Assembly: GCA_028876065.1 (NCBI GenBank)
Contig: JAGWTI010000003.1
Coordinates: forward strand, 1 to 64,000
Length of the DNA stretch: 64,000 bases
Reading direction: 5' to 3'
Origin: Nitrospirota bacterium
Lineage (GTDB): Bacteria; Nitrospirota; Nitrospiria; Nitrospirales; Nitrospiraceae
In this document: positions 27,416 to 35,893 of the stretch, piece after piece
Numbering within the stretch: the first letter of the stretch is position 1
How the letters are laid out: each line of letters starts with the position of its first letter
Notes under the pieces: generated by a model
Seen by the model: the letters and a program-made list of their open reading frames with translations, nothing else
The model's database searches: none
What the model was told of the DNA's origin: nothing
Translations under genes and position numbers: made by a program

Positions 27416-28546
27416 TTACCCGGCAACGAGCTGCTGCTTGGCCACGGGAACCCTCGTCCCCAACAGTTGCTCGATGGCATGGAGTTGGCCTTTCTCTTCC
27501 GGCGTGACGAAGCTGGATGCCCGGCCGGTCGCCTCAACGCGCGCCGTCCGGCCGATGCGATGGACGTAATCCTCGGGAGAGTTCGGCAAGTCATAGTTAA
27601 TGACGTGGGCGATGCCGGTCACGTGGATGCCCCGGGCCATGATGTCGGTCGCCACCAACACCCGATAGCGCCCCCGCTTGAACCCTTCCAACGCTTCACG
27701 CCGCTGCCCCATCGTCCGATCTCCGTGCAGCACCGCCACCGGAAGCCCATCGGCTTGGAGCACCTTGCCAAGCCGGTCGGCTCTCGATTTTGTGCGCGTA
27801 AACACGAGGGTTGATCCCGGCTCGTCTTTCAGCAAGCGCTGCAAGAGCACGGTTTTCTGCTCCCGGCTGGTATGGAACAGATGCTGTTCGGCCCGCGCCG
27901 CCACCGTTCCGCTTGGCGCGATCTCGATCCGGACCGGATGATTGAGACTGGTCTTGGCCAACGCGGTCACATCGCTCGGCATGGTGGCGGAGAAGAGCAA
28001 CGTCTGCCGCTCTTCCGGCAATGCGTCCAGAATTTGATTGATCTGGGGGGCGAACCCCATATCCAGCAGCCGATCCGCCTCGTCCAGGACGAAGATTTGC
28101 ACGGCCAGCAGATTGATCGTGCCCCTCCACATGTGATCGAGCACCCGTCCCGGCGTGGCCACCAGCACATCCGGCCGTTGCCTGAGCGCCCGTTCCTGTT
28201 GCGCCATATCGGCGCCCCCGACGATCAGGGTGGCGTACACCCCGCGGGGCTTCCCAAGCAGTTCGAAGGTTTTCTGGATCTGCATGGCCAGCTCGCGCGT
28301 GGGAGCCAGGATCAGGGCGCGCGGCCCTTCTCCGCCGGCAAGTCGCTCGATCATCGGAATCGCAAAGGCCGCGGTTTTACCCGTGCCCGTCTGGGCGCAG
28401 CCGATGACGTCCTTCCCGGCCAGGGCCGGAGGAATGGCGCGGGCCTGGATGGCCGTCGGTTCTGCATACCCGGCCTTGGTCACCGCCTGCAACATGGCTG
28501 CGGACAGACCGAGGTCATGAAATGAATGGATCGTTGGTGTGGTCAC
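27416..28546 (-). CDS. DEAD-box RNA helicase (RhlE-like)
   Basis: 376 aa from GTG 28546, preceded by AAAGGACG. The frame stays open to 28735, but that reaches the -10 element of a strong promoter, so the shorter start is chosen. Motifs in order: Q-motif (FHDLGL), I (AQTGTGKTAAF), Ia (PTRELAMQ), II (VLDEADRLLD), III (FSATMP), V (ATDIMARGIH) and VI (HRIGRTAR). It lacks a long RGG or basic tail. Such helicases remodel RNA in ribosome assembly and cold adaptation. A leader of about 180 bases precedes it. It converges with accA. Confidence 0.95.
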   Translation of the reverse strand: MTTPTIHSFHDLGLSAAMLQAVTKAGYAEPTAIQARAIPPALAGKDVIGCAQTGTGKTAAFAIPMIERLAGGEGPRALILAPTRELAMQIQKTFELLGKPRGVYATLIVGGADMAQQERALRQRPDVLVATPGRVLDHMWRGTINLLAVQIFVLDEADRLLDMGFAPQINQILDALPEERQTLLFSATMPSDVTALAKTSLNHPVRIEIAPSGTVAARAEQHLFHTSREQKTVLLQRLLKDEPGSTLVFTRTKSRADRLGKVLQADGLPVAVLHGDRTMGQRREALEGFKRGRYRVLVATDIMARGIHVTGIAHVINYDLPNSPEDYVHRIGRTARVEATGRASSFVTPEEKGQLHAIEQLLGTRVPVAKQQLVAG

Positions 28547-28733
28547 ACTTCGTCCTTTGGTTGGGGTCGCTGCGGGGGGCAGGGAGTCAACAAGTGGAAG
28601 GCACAAGGCGGGACAACAATCGTGAACCAGCCACTCCGTGATGAATCCAAACTCTCGCGGACCCGATCTCGGTCCGTGTACTTTGCTCGCTGCGTGCCGC
28701 CGCCACAGACCGTTTGAAACGACGACGGTTTTC

Positions 28734-28762
28734 ACTATACAGGAAAAACCCTACACTGTCAA
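28734..28762 (-). promoter_or_regulatory. Strong sigma-70 promoter of the DEAD-box helicase gene
   Basis: On the minus strand TTGACA (28757-28762) and TATAGT (28734-28739) are exactly 17 bases apart. Transcription would begin near 28727, giving an untranslated leader of about 180 bases before the GTG at 28546. Confidence 0.72.
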
Positions 28763-28781
28763 TGCAAACGCCCTTGCCCGC

Positions 28782-29060
28782 TCAGGGATTCTGCCACATG
28801 GCCCCGTCGTGGACGGGATTGAACTGATGGGTCAGCTTGACCGTGTCCCCGTCCCGGACCTTCGAATCCAATGTGGCGACCTTCCGATTGACCGTGACCA
28901 GCAGTTCCCCCTTGTTCATGAACGGCAGCAACGCGCCGAGCCGGTCCTGGTTGCCTTCCAGCAAAGCCTTGAGCGTGATCGGCTCCGGCACTTCGCACTG
29001 CAACTCGGACTCGCCTGTGGCTTGGCGCAAGGTTTCCCCGAACAGCAACAACGTTACCAT
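28782..29060 (-). CDS. MoaD/ThiS-like beta-grasp protein lacking the C-terminal Gly-Gly
   Basis: 92 aa from ATG 29060, preceded by GGGAGCT. The order of strands and motifs (VTLLLFGETLRQATGE; ITLKALLEG; ELLVTVNRKVATLDSKVRDGDTVKL) is that of the ubiquitin-like MoaD/ThiS family. Sulphur-carrier members end in Gly-Gly; this one ends GAMWQNP after a His/Asn-rich stretch, so it is unlikely to be thiocarboxylated unless processed. It is the last gene after a cytochrome and a FAD/Fe-S enzyme, 10 bp from the cytochrome stop, so it may serve that enzyme. Confidence 0.72.
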   Translation of the reverse strand: MVTLLLFGETLRQATGESELQCEVPEPITLKALLEGNQDRLGALLPFMNKGELLVTVNRKVATLDSKVRDGDTVKLTHQFNPVHDGAMWQNP

Positions 29061-29070
29061 AGCTCCCTTT

Positions 29071-29316
29071 CTACCCCCTGTCTTCCTGTCGATGGCAGCG
29101 GAAGCAGTCCCGCCGTTTGGGATGCCGGTCCGACAGCGGACGAGCCTGCCCCACGTCATGGCATCGGAGGCAATCCTTCTCCGCGACACGTCCCCGATGG
29201 GCCGGTGTGCCGGGAATCGGCGGGTTCTGTTCGCGCGGCGACGGGAGCAGCGAGACGAAGGCGACCACCAGCCCCACCGCCAAGAGAAACAGCCAGTCCG
29301 CTCGCCTGATCGTCAT
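29071..29316 (-). CDS. Small membrane-anchored c-type cytochrome (two haem sites)
   Basis: 81 aa from ATG 29316. A positively charged start (MTIRRADW) and hydrophobic segment (LFLLAVGLVVAFVSLL) form a signal anchor; the rest is periplasmic. Two haem attachment motifs, CLRCH and CFRCH, are 20 residues apart and histidines lie nearby for axial ligation. The start overlaps the stop of the FAD/Fe-S oxidoreductase by four bases, so co-translation is expected, and an electron-transfer role for that enzyme is inferred. It is far shorter than standard multihaem cytochromes. Confidence 0.82.
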   Translation of the reverse strand: MTIRRADWLFLLAVGLVVAFVSLLPSPREQNPPIPGTPAHRGRVAEKDCLRCHDVGQARPLSDRHPKRRDCFRCHRQEDRG

Positions 29317-32138
29317 GACGCGGCACCGGGATGCGGGACCGATTCTCGAGCCGCCTCGTGCAACAACTCGGCCACATGCGCGACCCTGACGTTGCCGCCC
29401 AGGCCGTTCTTCAACTGGATCATGCAGGCAGGACAACTGGTCGCGACGACATCCGCTCCGCTTTCCACGATCGCGCGCCGCTTTCGCTCGAAGATGCGCT
29501 GCGAGGTCGCATAATCTTTCACGATATAAGTGCCCGCGCCCCCCGCGCAACGATCCGCATCTTGCATGTCGACGAACTCGACGCCCGGCAGTTTCGCCAA
29601 GACCTGCCGCGGCTGCTTCGTCACCCCGGCCGCACGCAAATGACAGGAGGAATGGTAGGTGACCCGTCGCCGGCCCGGTTCGTTTCGATACCGAACGGCT
29701 TGCGGAGACGTCGCCACGAATTCCGTGACGTGTTGGACCTTGGCCGCCATCCGTTCAGCCTCGTCCCGTTCCGGACCGGCCGCAAACAGCTTGGGATAAT
29801 CCTTGAGCATCAAGGTGCAGGAGGCGCAGCCGGTCACGATGGTGTCGAAGGAGGCGAAAGAGGCCAGGTTGAACCGGGCCGACTCACGCACCAGACCGGT
29901 GTGACCGTATGTTTGGATGGGAGTGCCCGAACACCGTTGTGGCGGCAAGGCCGGCTCGACCCCATGTTGACGCAAAACGGCAATGACGGCATCCCCGACT
30001 CCGTCATCGAAATACTTGGCCGCGCAGCCATGGAAATACGCGACCTTCCGGTCGGCAGCGCCGACGCCAGATGCAGCAAGTTCCGGATACCGCTCGGGCA
30101 ACGGCCGGGTCGCCAAGCGCGGGAGCCGTAAGTCATGCGGAAGCCTGGCCGTCTCGGCCAGACAGCGCATGACAGGCCTTGTGAGCCGTTCCAACCAAAC
30201 ACGGGGCCCGGGACGGTCCCAGAGCGGTTGCGTCCATGCGGCAATTTTCAGCAGCAAGTCGAAGAACCCCTGTTGGGCCTGCGCCCTGAAAACCACACCG
30301 GCGAACCGGTTGGGCTGTTCCGCGCGCCGCTGCAGGATCAGTTCCGAGACATCCACCCCCGCGGGACAGATAGTGCGGCAGGACTTACAGTTCAAACAGG
30401 CTTCCACGACGCGCTTGGAGTTCAAATAACTGTAATCCGTGGCCGTGACGATTTCGAACCAGCCGCGTGCGCTCATATCCTCCGACTGGAAGACATCGTA
30501 GACCGGACAGACGGAATTGCACTTGGCGCACGTGGCGCAAGGCTTGGACAGACGGGTGAAGTCGATATGGTCGGTAAACGGCGCCTCGCTGATCTTCACC
30601 CCCGGATTCAAGACGCCGGCCGGGTCCAGGCTGCGCTTGACGCGGACAAAGAGGTCGTACAGTTCCGGCCCGAACATCCGCCGGACGAACTCGGCGCGCA
30701 CCCGCCCGTCCCCATGTTCGCCGCAGATGGACCCGCCGAATCGGGTGAGCACCGTCTCGTGGATCTCGCGATGCCCCTCGACCATTTTGGCAAAATCGGC
30801 CCGGTCGTTGACATCCAGCAAGGGCACGATGTGGGCATTGCCGTTCCCGATGTGACCGAAGATGGCCACCGGAACTTGCTGCGTTCCGAAAAACCCTTCC
30901 AGGTACCGGATCAGTTCGCCGATCCGTTCCGCCCGCACCACGACATCGTCCACGTAGTTGATCGGCTTTTTCCTGGGGTCGTAGCGATAGAGCGTGGGAT
31001 AGAGCGCCTTGCGCGCCTTCCACAAAGCATCCCGTTGCTCCCGTTCGAACGCCAGCGCCGGTTCCCCCGCCAGACGATAACGCCGGCAGACCGAGGTCAA
31101 GCGGCCGGCCAGCTCCTCGATGCCTGGCCCTCCCTCCTCCTGGTCCAATTCGGCCAACAGCGTCGCGGCGGCATCGGCCGGGATTCCATGTGCGGCCCGC
31201 CCGATCAGATTCAACGTATTGCCGTCCATGACCTCCAGCGCGCTGGGCGACAGGGCCAGCAGATGGGGAATCGCCTCCCCCACCTCCTCCAAGTTCCGGA
31301 AGTGCAGAAGCGCCGTGGCGCTGGCCTTCGGGCGGTCCACGAGACGAATCCTGGCTTCGCTGATCACCCCGAGCGTGCCCTCGCTGCCGACGAAAAGGCG
31401 CGGCAGGTCGAACTGCGCTTGATCCAGTCCATCGACCAGTCCGAAGAGATTGTACCCGCAGCTGTTCTTGCTGACGGTCGGCCGCTTGGCCCGGATGATC
31501 TGTTCATGGTCTTGCACCAACTGCAGGACCCCGCGCAGCGACGGGTGGGCGCTCAGCGTCTCGGCCAGAGCCGGATCGCCCAGGCGCACCGGCCGCGCAT
31601 CCAGCCAGCCGGAAGCCAGACAAACCCTCAAGGCCAGGACGTTATCTTTCACCGAACCATACCGGAGGGTATGGGGCCCGGAGGAATTGTTGGCCAACAT
31701 CCCGCCCAACTTGCACATGTCTCCGCTGGACGGGTCTGGGCCGAACAGCAAACCGGATGATGCCAGCCGCCGGTTCAGTTCCGCGTAGACGATTCCCGGC
31801 TGGACCCGCGCCCACCGTTCGTCCCGATTCACCTCGAGTATGCGGTTCAGCTTGGAGACATCAAGAATGATCCCCGGGCCGATCGCAGAGCCGGTGAGGT
31901 TGGTTCCGGCCGCCCGGGGCGTCAACGGCACCCCCTGCCGGACCGCATAGGTCAGACACCGCTCGATGTCCGCCTCGGATTCCGCCAGCACGACCGCCAG
32001 CGGGACGATCTTATAGATGCTGGCGTCCACGGCATAGGCCGTCAGCGTGGGGGCATCGTCGCGTACCAGCCCGGCGCCCATCAGACGGCGTAAATCCGCG
32101 GCCACAGGCTTGGTCTTTTCAGGGAGGAGGAGTTCCAT
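29313..32138 (-). CDS. FAD-linked oxidase / Fe-S / CCG-domain fusion (D-2-hydroxyacid dehydrogenase type)
   Basis: 941 aa. N-terminal FAD_binding_4 (PCMH) domain (about 40-230; LTPRAAGTNLTGSAIG), FAD-oxidase C domain to about 530, then two 4Fe-4S motifs (CATCAKCNSVCP, CLNCKSCRTICP) and a C-terminal pair of CCG cysteine-rich domains (FHGCAAKYF, GCASC, SSCHLRAAG, ATSCPACM). This is the Dld/GlpC-fusion layout of YdiJ-like D-2-hydroxyglutarate or D-lactate dehydrogenases. No signal peptide or membrane segment is seen, so it is probably cytoplasmic or peripherally bound. The substrate is not set by sequence. A tiny cytochrome and a MoaD-like protein follow. Confidence 0.9.
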   Translation of the reverse strand: MELLLPEKTKPVAADLRRLMGAGLVRDDAPTLTAYAVDASIYKIVPLAVVLAESEADIERCLTYAVRQGVPLTPRAAGTNLTGSAIGPGIILDVSKLNRILEVNRDERWARVQPGIVYAELNRRLASSGLLFGPDPSSGDMCKLGGMLANNSSGPHTLRYGSVKDNVLALRVCLASGWLDARPVRLGDPALAETLSAHPSLRGVLQLVQDHEQIIRAKRPTVSKNSCGYNLFGLVDGLDQAQFDLPRLFVGSEGTLGVISEARIRLVDRPKASATALLHFRNLEEVGEAIPHLLALSPSALEVMDGNTLNLIGRAAHGIPADAAATLLAELDQEEGGPGIEELAGRLTSVCRRYRLAGEPALAFEREQRDALWKARKALYPTLYRYDPRKKPINYVDDVVVRAERIGELIRYLEGFFGTQQVPVAIFGHIGNGNAHIVPLLDVNDRADFAKMVEGHREIHETVLTRFGGSICGEHGDGRVRAEFVRRMFGPELYDLFVRVKRSLDPAGVLNPGVKISEAPFTDHIDFTRLSKPCATCAKCNSVCPVYDVFQSEDMSARGWFEIVTATDYSYLNSKRVVEACLNCKSCRTICPAGVDVSELILQRRAEQPNRFAGVVFRAQAQQGFFDLLLKIAAWTQPLWDRPGPRVWLERLTRPVMRCLAETARLPHDLRLPRLATRPLPERYPELAASGVGAADRKVAYFHGCAAKYFDDGVGDAVIAVLRQHGVEPALPPQRCSGTPIQTYGHTGLVRESARFNLASFASFDTIVTGCASCTLMLKDYPKLFAAGPERDEAERMAAKVQHVTEFVATSPQAVRYRNEPGRRRVTYHSSCHLRAAGVTKQPRQVLAKLPGVEFVDMQDADRCAGGAGTYIVKDYATSQRIFERKRRAIVESGADVVATSCPACMIQLKNGLGGNVRVAHVAELLHEAARESVPHPGAAS

Positions 32139-32234
32139 ACAGGGTTCTCAGCCTATGCAGGATCATTCTAGGGAGGAGAGAGACGGAGAGCAAGGTCAAC
32201 GGCAGGAGATCGCCAAGCGGCCTACGTGCGTCGG

Positions 32235-33044
32235 TCAGACTTGTTCCAGCGTCTCCTGCGCGACCGGATCGGAGAGTTCCTCGTCCGCCCCAGAGTCGGA
32301 GCCGGCCACCACGAGAGGATCGTCGCCCACCGGCAACATTTCCTGCTCCGGCTCTCCCAGCTCTTTAAACTCCCGCAAGGGCGGCAACTCCGAGAGATCG
32401 CGCAGGCCGAAGTGCTGGAGAAAATACTTGGTCGTCCCGTACATGATGGGGCGACCGGGCATCTCCTTCCGGCCCACCATGCGAATGAGCTTGCGTTCGA
32501 GCAAGGTGCGGATCACGCCCGAGGCCTCCACGCCGCGAATCTGCTCGACCTCCGCACGAACGATCGGTTGCTTGTAGGCGATGATCGCCAGGGACTCCAG
32601 GGCCGAGCGAGACAGCTTCGGCGCCGGCTTGTTCTTTTCCAGTCGCTTGATCCAGGGACCGTAATCCGAGCGGGTCACGAGCTGAAACCCGCCGGCCACC
32701 TCCACGACTTGCAGGCCCCGCCCGGCCTGATCGAACTCTTCCTGCAAACTCCGCAAGGCCTGGCGCACCTCGGCCTTCGGCACCCCTTCCAGCACGGAAG
32801 CCAACCGCTCCACCGCCACCGGCCCATGCGACACGAATAAGAGCGTCTCAAGGATCGCCTTCAGCTCCCGCAAGGCCAGCGCTTCGGATGCGGCTGAAGC
32901 CGGCACGGCCTCGACGGCCTGCGCCTCCGCTCCGCCTGGCTCCGCCCCGCCGACGGACGCCGCCATCTCTTCGAACAAGACCAAGTCCCCAGCCGCCTGC
33001 TCAGGCAGGCCCTCAGACACTGGCGCCTCAGACCTTGCGCTCAT
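32235..33044 (-). CDS. scpB: Segregation and condensation protein B
   Basis: 269 aa from ATG 33044, after GGAGGAT. Two winged-helix domains occupy about residues 60-220 (ELKAILETLLFVSHGPV; LSRSALESLAIIAYKQPI; RGVEASGVIRTLLERKLI; YGTTKYFLQHFGL). N- and C-terminal acidic, Ala/Glu-rich extensions of about 55 and 45 residues flank it. With ScpA and SMC it forms the bacterial condensin for chromosome organisation. It begins 11 bp after scpA on the same strand. Confidence 0.96.
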   Translation of the reverse strand: MSARSEAPVSEGLPEQAAGDLVLFEEMAASVGGAEPGGAEAQAVEAVPASAASEALALRELKAILETLLFVSHGPVAVERLASVLEGVPKAEVRQALRSLQEEFDQAGRGLQVVEVAGGFQLVTRSDYGPWIKRLEKNKPAPKLSRSALESLAIIAYKQPIVRAEVEQIRGVEASGVIRTLLERKLIRMVGRKEMPGRPIMYGTTKYFLQHFGLRDLSELPPLREFKELGEPEQEMLPVGDDPLVVAGSDSGADEELSDPVAQETLEQV

Positions 33045-33055
33045 AGACCATCCTC

Positions 33056-33829
33056 CTAAACGTAATCCGAGAACTCCCCCTCGACCCCCTGCTCCATCGG
33101 CGAAAATGCCCGCGTGAGCAGAATCTGACCGAAGGTTTCCGCCTGAAAGACCAGGACCAACTTGAGCCGCGTCAACTCCAACAAGGCCAGGAACGTCACG
33201 ATGATGAACAACCGGTGCCCTTGCTCCTCGAACAGCGCGAGAAAGGTCACCGACTCCTTACCTTCCAGGATTTCCAGTATGGCGTTCATCCGATCCTTCA
33301 CAGTGAGCTGCTCCGCCGCGATCTCGATCAGTTGCCGATGCGGGGTCCGAACGAGCACCGATTGCAGGGCATCGACCAGATCAAACAGCGTGACTTCTTC
33401 CAGCAGCGTCTCGGCCGCTTTGGCCGGCGTGGGCAGAGCCTCCACCCTGGCAAAGACGTCGCGCCATTCCCGCTCACGGCTGTCCAATTGGCTGGCGACA
33501 TCCTTGAACTGCTTATATTCCAAGAGCCGCCGGATCAATTCCTCCCGCGGGTCCGGTCCATCCTCCTCGTCTCCCTCGGTCGGCTCGGCCGGCAACAGCA
33601 TCCGCGCCTTGATTTGTACCAGGGTGGCAGCCATCACAAGAAATTCCCCGGCCACCGCGAGGTTCAACGACTTCATGAGGCTCAAATACTCGAGGTATTG
33701 CTGGGTAATCAGCGCGATCGGGATATCGTAAATATTGATCTCGTTCTTCTTGATCAGATGGAGCAACAGGTCGAGCGGCCCCTCGAACTTCTCAAGTCGA
33801 ACTTGATATGGAATTTCAAGCTGTTCCAC
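33056..33829 (-). CDS. scpA: Segregation and condensation protein A
   Basis: 257 aa from GTG 33829. It is the kleisin subunit: YQVRLEKFEGPLDLLLHLIK at the N-terminus, DIPIALITQQYLEYL and LVMAATLVQIKARMLLP in the middle, and a C-terminal winged helix (SVTFLALFEEQG, VTFLALLELTRLKLV). It bridges SMC heads and binds ScpB. The following scpB is 11 bp away. A promoter is proposed at 33868-33896. Confidence 0.96.
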   Translation of the reverse strand: MEQLEIPYQVRLEKFEGPLDLLLHLIKKNEINIYDIPIALITQQYLEYLSLMKSLNLAVAGEFLVMAATLVQIKARMLLPAEPTEGDEEDGPDPREELIRRLLEYKQFKDVASQLDSREREWRDVFARVEALPTPAKAAETLLEEVTLFDLVDALQSVLVRTPHRQLIEIAAEQLTVKDRMNAILEILEGKESVTFLALFEEQGHRLFIIVTFLALLELTRLKLVLVFQAETFGQILLTRAFSPMEQGVEGEFSDYV

Positions 33830-33867
33830 TGGTCTCTCTCTATTTTTCAGGCCACTTAGCCTGAACG

Positions 33868-33896
33868 CTTATACTATCTTATGGGGACGAACGCAA
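33868..33896 (-). promoter_or_regulatory. Probable promoter of scpA-scpB
   Basis: Minus-strand TTGCGT (33891-33896) and TATAAG (33868-33873) are 17 bases apart, 38 bases before the scpA GTG. A small hairpin (CAGGC/GCCTG, 33848-33863) lies in the leader. Confidence 0.5.
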
Positions 33897-33948
33897 GATA
33901 AATTCTATATATAGTGGGTCTGTGGATAACGGATTCTACGGGAACCGT

Positions 33949-35055
33949 TTAGGACTGTTTCTTCAGCAAGTACACAAACCAGACCATGAAAAGGAGCAGG
34001 ACCGCCACAATTCCATACATGATGCGGGGATCTTGCAAACCATGCGGGAATTGACGCTCCCCGGTAAGTTTGGTTCTGGTGAAGCGAGGCTCGACGGAAA
34101 ACATCACCTTGGAAAAATCGTCCACCCCGCGGAATTCCGCATCCGAGAAATCGGCTTGGCCGGAAAAGGTGGCGCGACGGAAATAGGCATCTTTCGCAAA
34201 CACCGTAAACGTAAAAAACGCTTCCCGCTCGAACCGGGCTTCGGAGAAATCCAGCATGCCTCCGAACCGGCTGCCGGAGAATCCGGCCCCCAACCGAAAG
34301 TAGGCTTGGCCGAATCGGGCCTCTTGTCGAAACTGGACCTCCAGGAATTCAGCCAGCCCGTTGAACCCGGAACGATGGAAGGTCACCGGGCCGGCAAAGT
34401 CGGCCCGATGAAACCGCGTATGCGTGCCAAATGCGGTTTCTTCAAATTTCGCCCCCGCGCCAAACCAGGAACGGATAAAAAATCCCTCCCGCAGGATCAC
34501 GGCATGGGATCCGTCCACCACGCCTCCGAAAAGGACATGGGACAAATCCAGCATGCGCTCGAAGGTCGTCCCCGTCATCGTCACCGGACCATTGATGACC
34601 AGCCATCCCGCGGCGAGATTGGTCTTGATCGTTCCTCGAACCAAAGAGTCCTTGATCGTGACGGGACCGGCGATCAGACGAATGTCCCGCATGTCTTGCA
34701 CGGGAATGACGTCTTGAATGTTCGACGGCAGTTCGAACACCGCGTCGGGTTTCAGCGGAGGCAGCTGGTCCAAAACCACATCGCCGGTCACAACCGCCCG
34801 CTCGAGATCGATCCCGCGACCGGCCTTCAACGCGTCCAACAGCTCGCCGGCTGTCACGGCCTGAGCCTCTCGTTCCTGCTGGGTGCAGTCCTGTCCGAAA
34901 TGTCTGGTGAAGGGTGCCGGAGCCCCCGCCCCTCGCTCGACCAAGCAGGCACCGGCGGCGGAGGCCCAGGGGGCCAAGACCACAAAGAGAAGCGTCGCGA
35001 GAACAGCCGTCCAAAGATTCGAGGAAGGGTTCGAGGTTTGTGCGAACACGCGCAT
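33949..35055 (-). CDS. Exported pentapeptide-repeat protein with C-terminal membrane anchor
   Basis: 368 aa from ATG 35055. A signal peptide (LLFVVLAPWASAAG) ends near residue 34. Residues about 160-330 repeat a five-residue period with central Phe (for example FRQEARFGQAYF, FSEARFEREAFF, FSDAEFRGVDDF), the quadrilateral beta-helix of pentapeptide proteins. The C-terminus has a membrane helix (YGIVAVLLLFMVWFVYLL) and a KKQS tail. It would sit in the periplasm, anchored at its end. The binding partner is unknown. It is divergent from the exported Lon-type peptidase with 88 bp between their starts. Confidence 0.8.
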   Translation of the reverse strand: MRVFAQTSNPSSNLWTAVLATLLFVVLAPWASAAGACLVERGAGAPAPFTRHFGQDCTQQEREAQAVTAGELLDALKAGRGIDLERAVVTGDVVLDQLPPLKPDAVFELPSNIQDVIPVQDMRDIRLIAGPVTIKDSLVRGTIKTNLAAGWLVINGPVTMTGTTFERMLDLSHVLFGGVVDGSHAVILREGFFIRSWFGAGAKFEETAFGTHTRFHRADFAGPVTFHRSGFNGLAEFLEVQFRQEARFGQAYFRLGAGFSGSRFGGMLDFSEARFEREAFFTFTVFAKDAYFRRATFSGQADFSDAEFRGVDDFSKVMFSVEPRFTRTKLTGERQFPHGLQDPRIMYGIVAVLLLFMVWFVYLLKKQS

Positions 35056-35143
35056 CGCGCTTCTTATACGAGCGGCGAATACCAAAAGCAAGGAGCCGCC
35101 CTCGCTCTTGACTGGGCCAACATGCCTCCCTACACTGAACACG

Positions 35144-35851
35144 ATGGATACCGACGGAGACAGACACCGGACAAGGCCGGCACGCCGACTCCATCCGCTC
35201 CTGTTGGTGCTCGTCTTCGGAGCCTTGACGACATGGCCGCTGATCGATGCCGGCCGGACCTCAGCCGCCCAGGTGGTGGAAGTGCCGGTCTTGGCGGCGA
35301 TCAACGTCAACAATAAGGGCGCCTTCCAGGTGATGGTCATGAGTTGGGACCGGCAACCAGCTCCGGACCCCATCGAGGCCAAATTCGGCAACAACCGCGT
35401 GAGAGTCAAAGGGACCGCGCTCGACGCCTTGAGCGCGGCCTTGTTCTATGCGGTGACGCAGAGCGATGCGCTCCACCCGACCGGCACGATCACGATCTAT
35501 GGAGCCTCCTACGCGCCGACCAACAGCGACGGCCCCAGCGCCGGCGCCGCCATGGCCGTCGGGTTTCTGGCTGTCTTGCGCGGAGACCCGATTCTCCGCG
35601 GCGTCGCCCTCACCGGCACGCTGCAGCCGGATGGGCGGATCGGCCCGGTCGGCTCCATCCCCGACAAAGTCCGCGCGGCCGCTCGCGAAGGGTACCGCAC
35701 GATCCTCGTTCCCCAAGGTCAACTCGACCAGGGTCCGTTGAGCGACCCCAGATGGAATCTGAATGGATTGAGCATGGAGTTGGGATTGACGATCAAGGAA
35801 GTCGCGACCATCGCCGAGGCCTATGCGCTCATGACCGGTCGCCGGCTGTAA
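35144..35851 (+). CDS. Exported stand-alone Lon-type (S16) serine peptidase
   Basis: 235 aa from ATG 35144. An N-terminal hydrophobic segment (LLLVLVFGALTTWPLI) precedes the S16 domain, so export or anchoring is expected. The Ser-Lys dyad is visible: Ser in SDGPSAGAAMAV and Lys in GSIPDKVRAAAREG, linked by LTGTLQPDGRIGPVG as in Lon proteases. There is no AAA+ ATPase or Lon substrate-binding domain, unlike Lon. The upstream part of the frame to 34883 lies over the antisense gene and is excluded. No ribosome site is obvious. Substrate unknown. Confidence 0.82.
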   Translation: MDTDGDRHRTRPARRLHPLLLVLVFGALTTWPLIDAGRTSAAQVVEVPVLAAINVNNKGAFQVMVMSWDRQPAPDPIEAKFGNNRVRVKGTALDALSAALFYAVTQSDALHPTGTITIYGASYAPTNSDGPSAGAAMAVGFLAVLRGDPILRGVALTGTLQPDGRIGPVGSIPDKVRAAAREGYRTILVPQGQLDQGPLSDPRWNLNGLSMELGLTIKEVATIAEAYALMTGRRL

Positions 35852-35893
35852 CAGGCCCCGGACGCCGCCCATCGTCCGCGCGACACAGGACCA

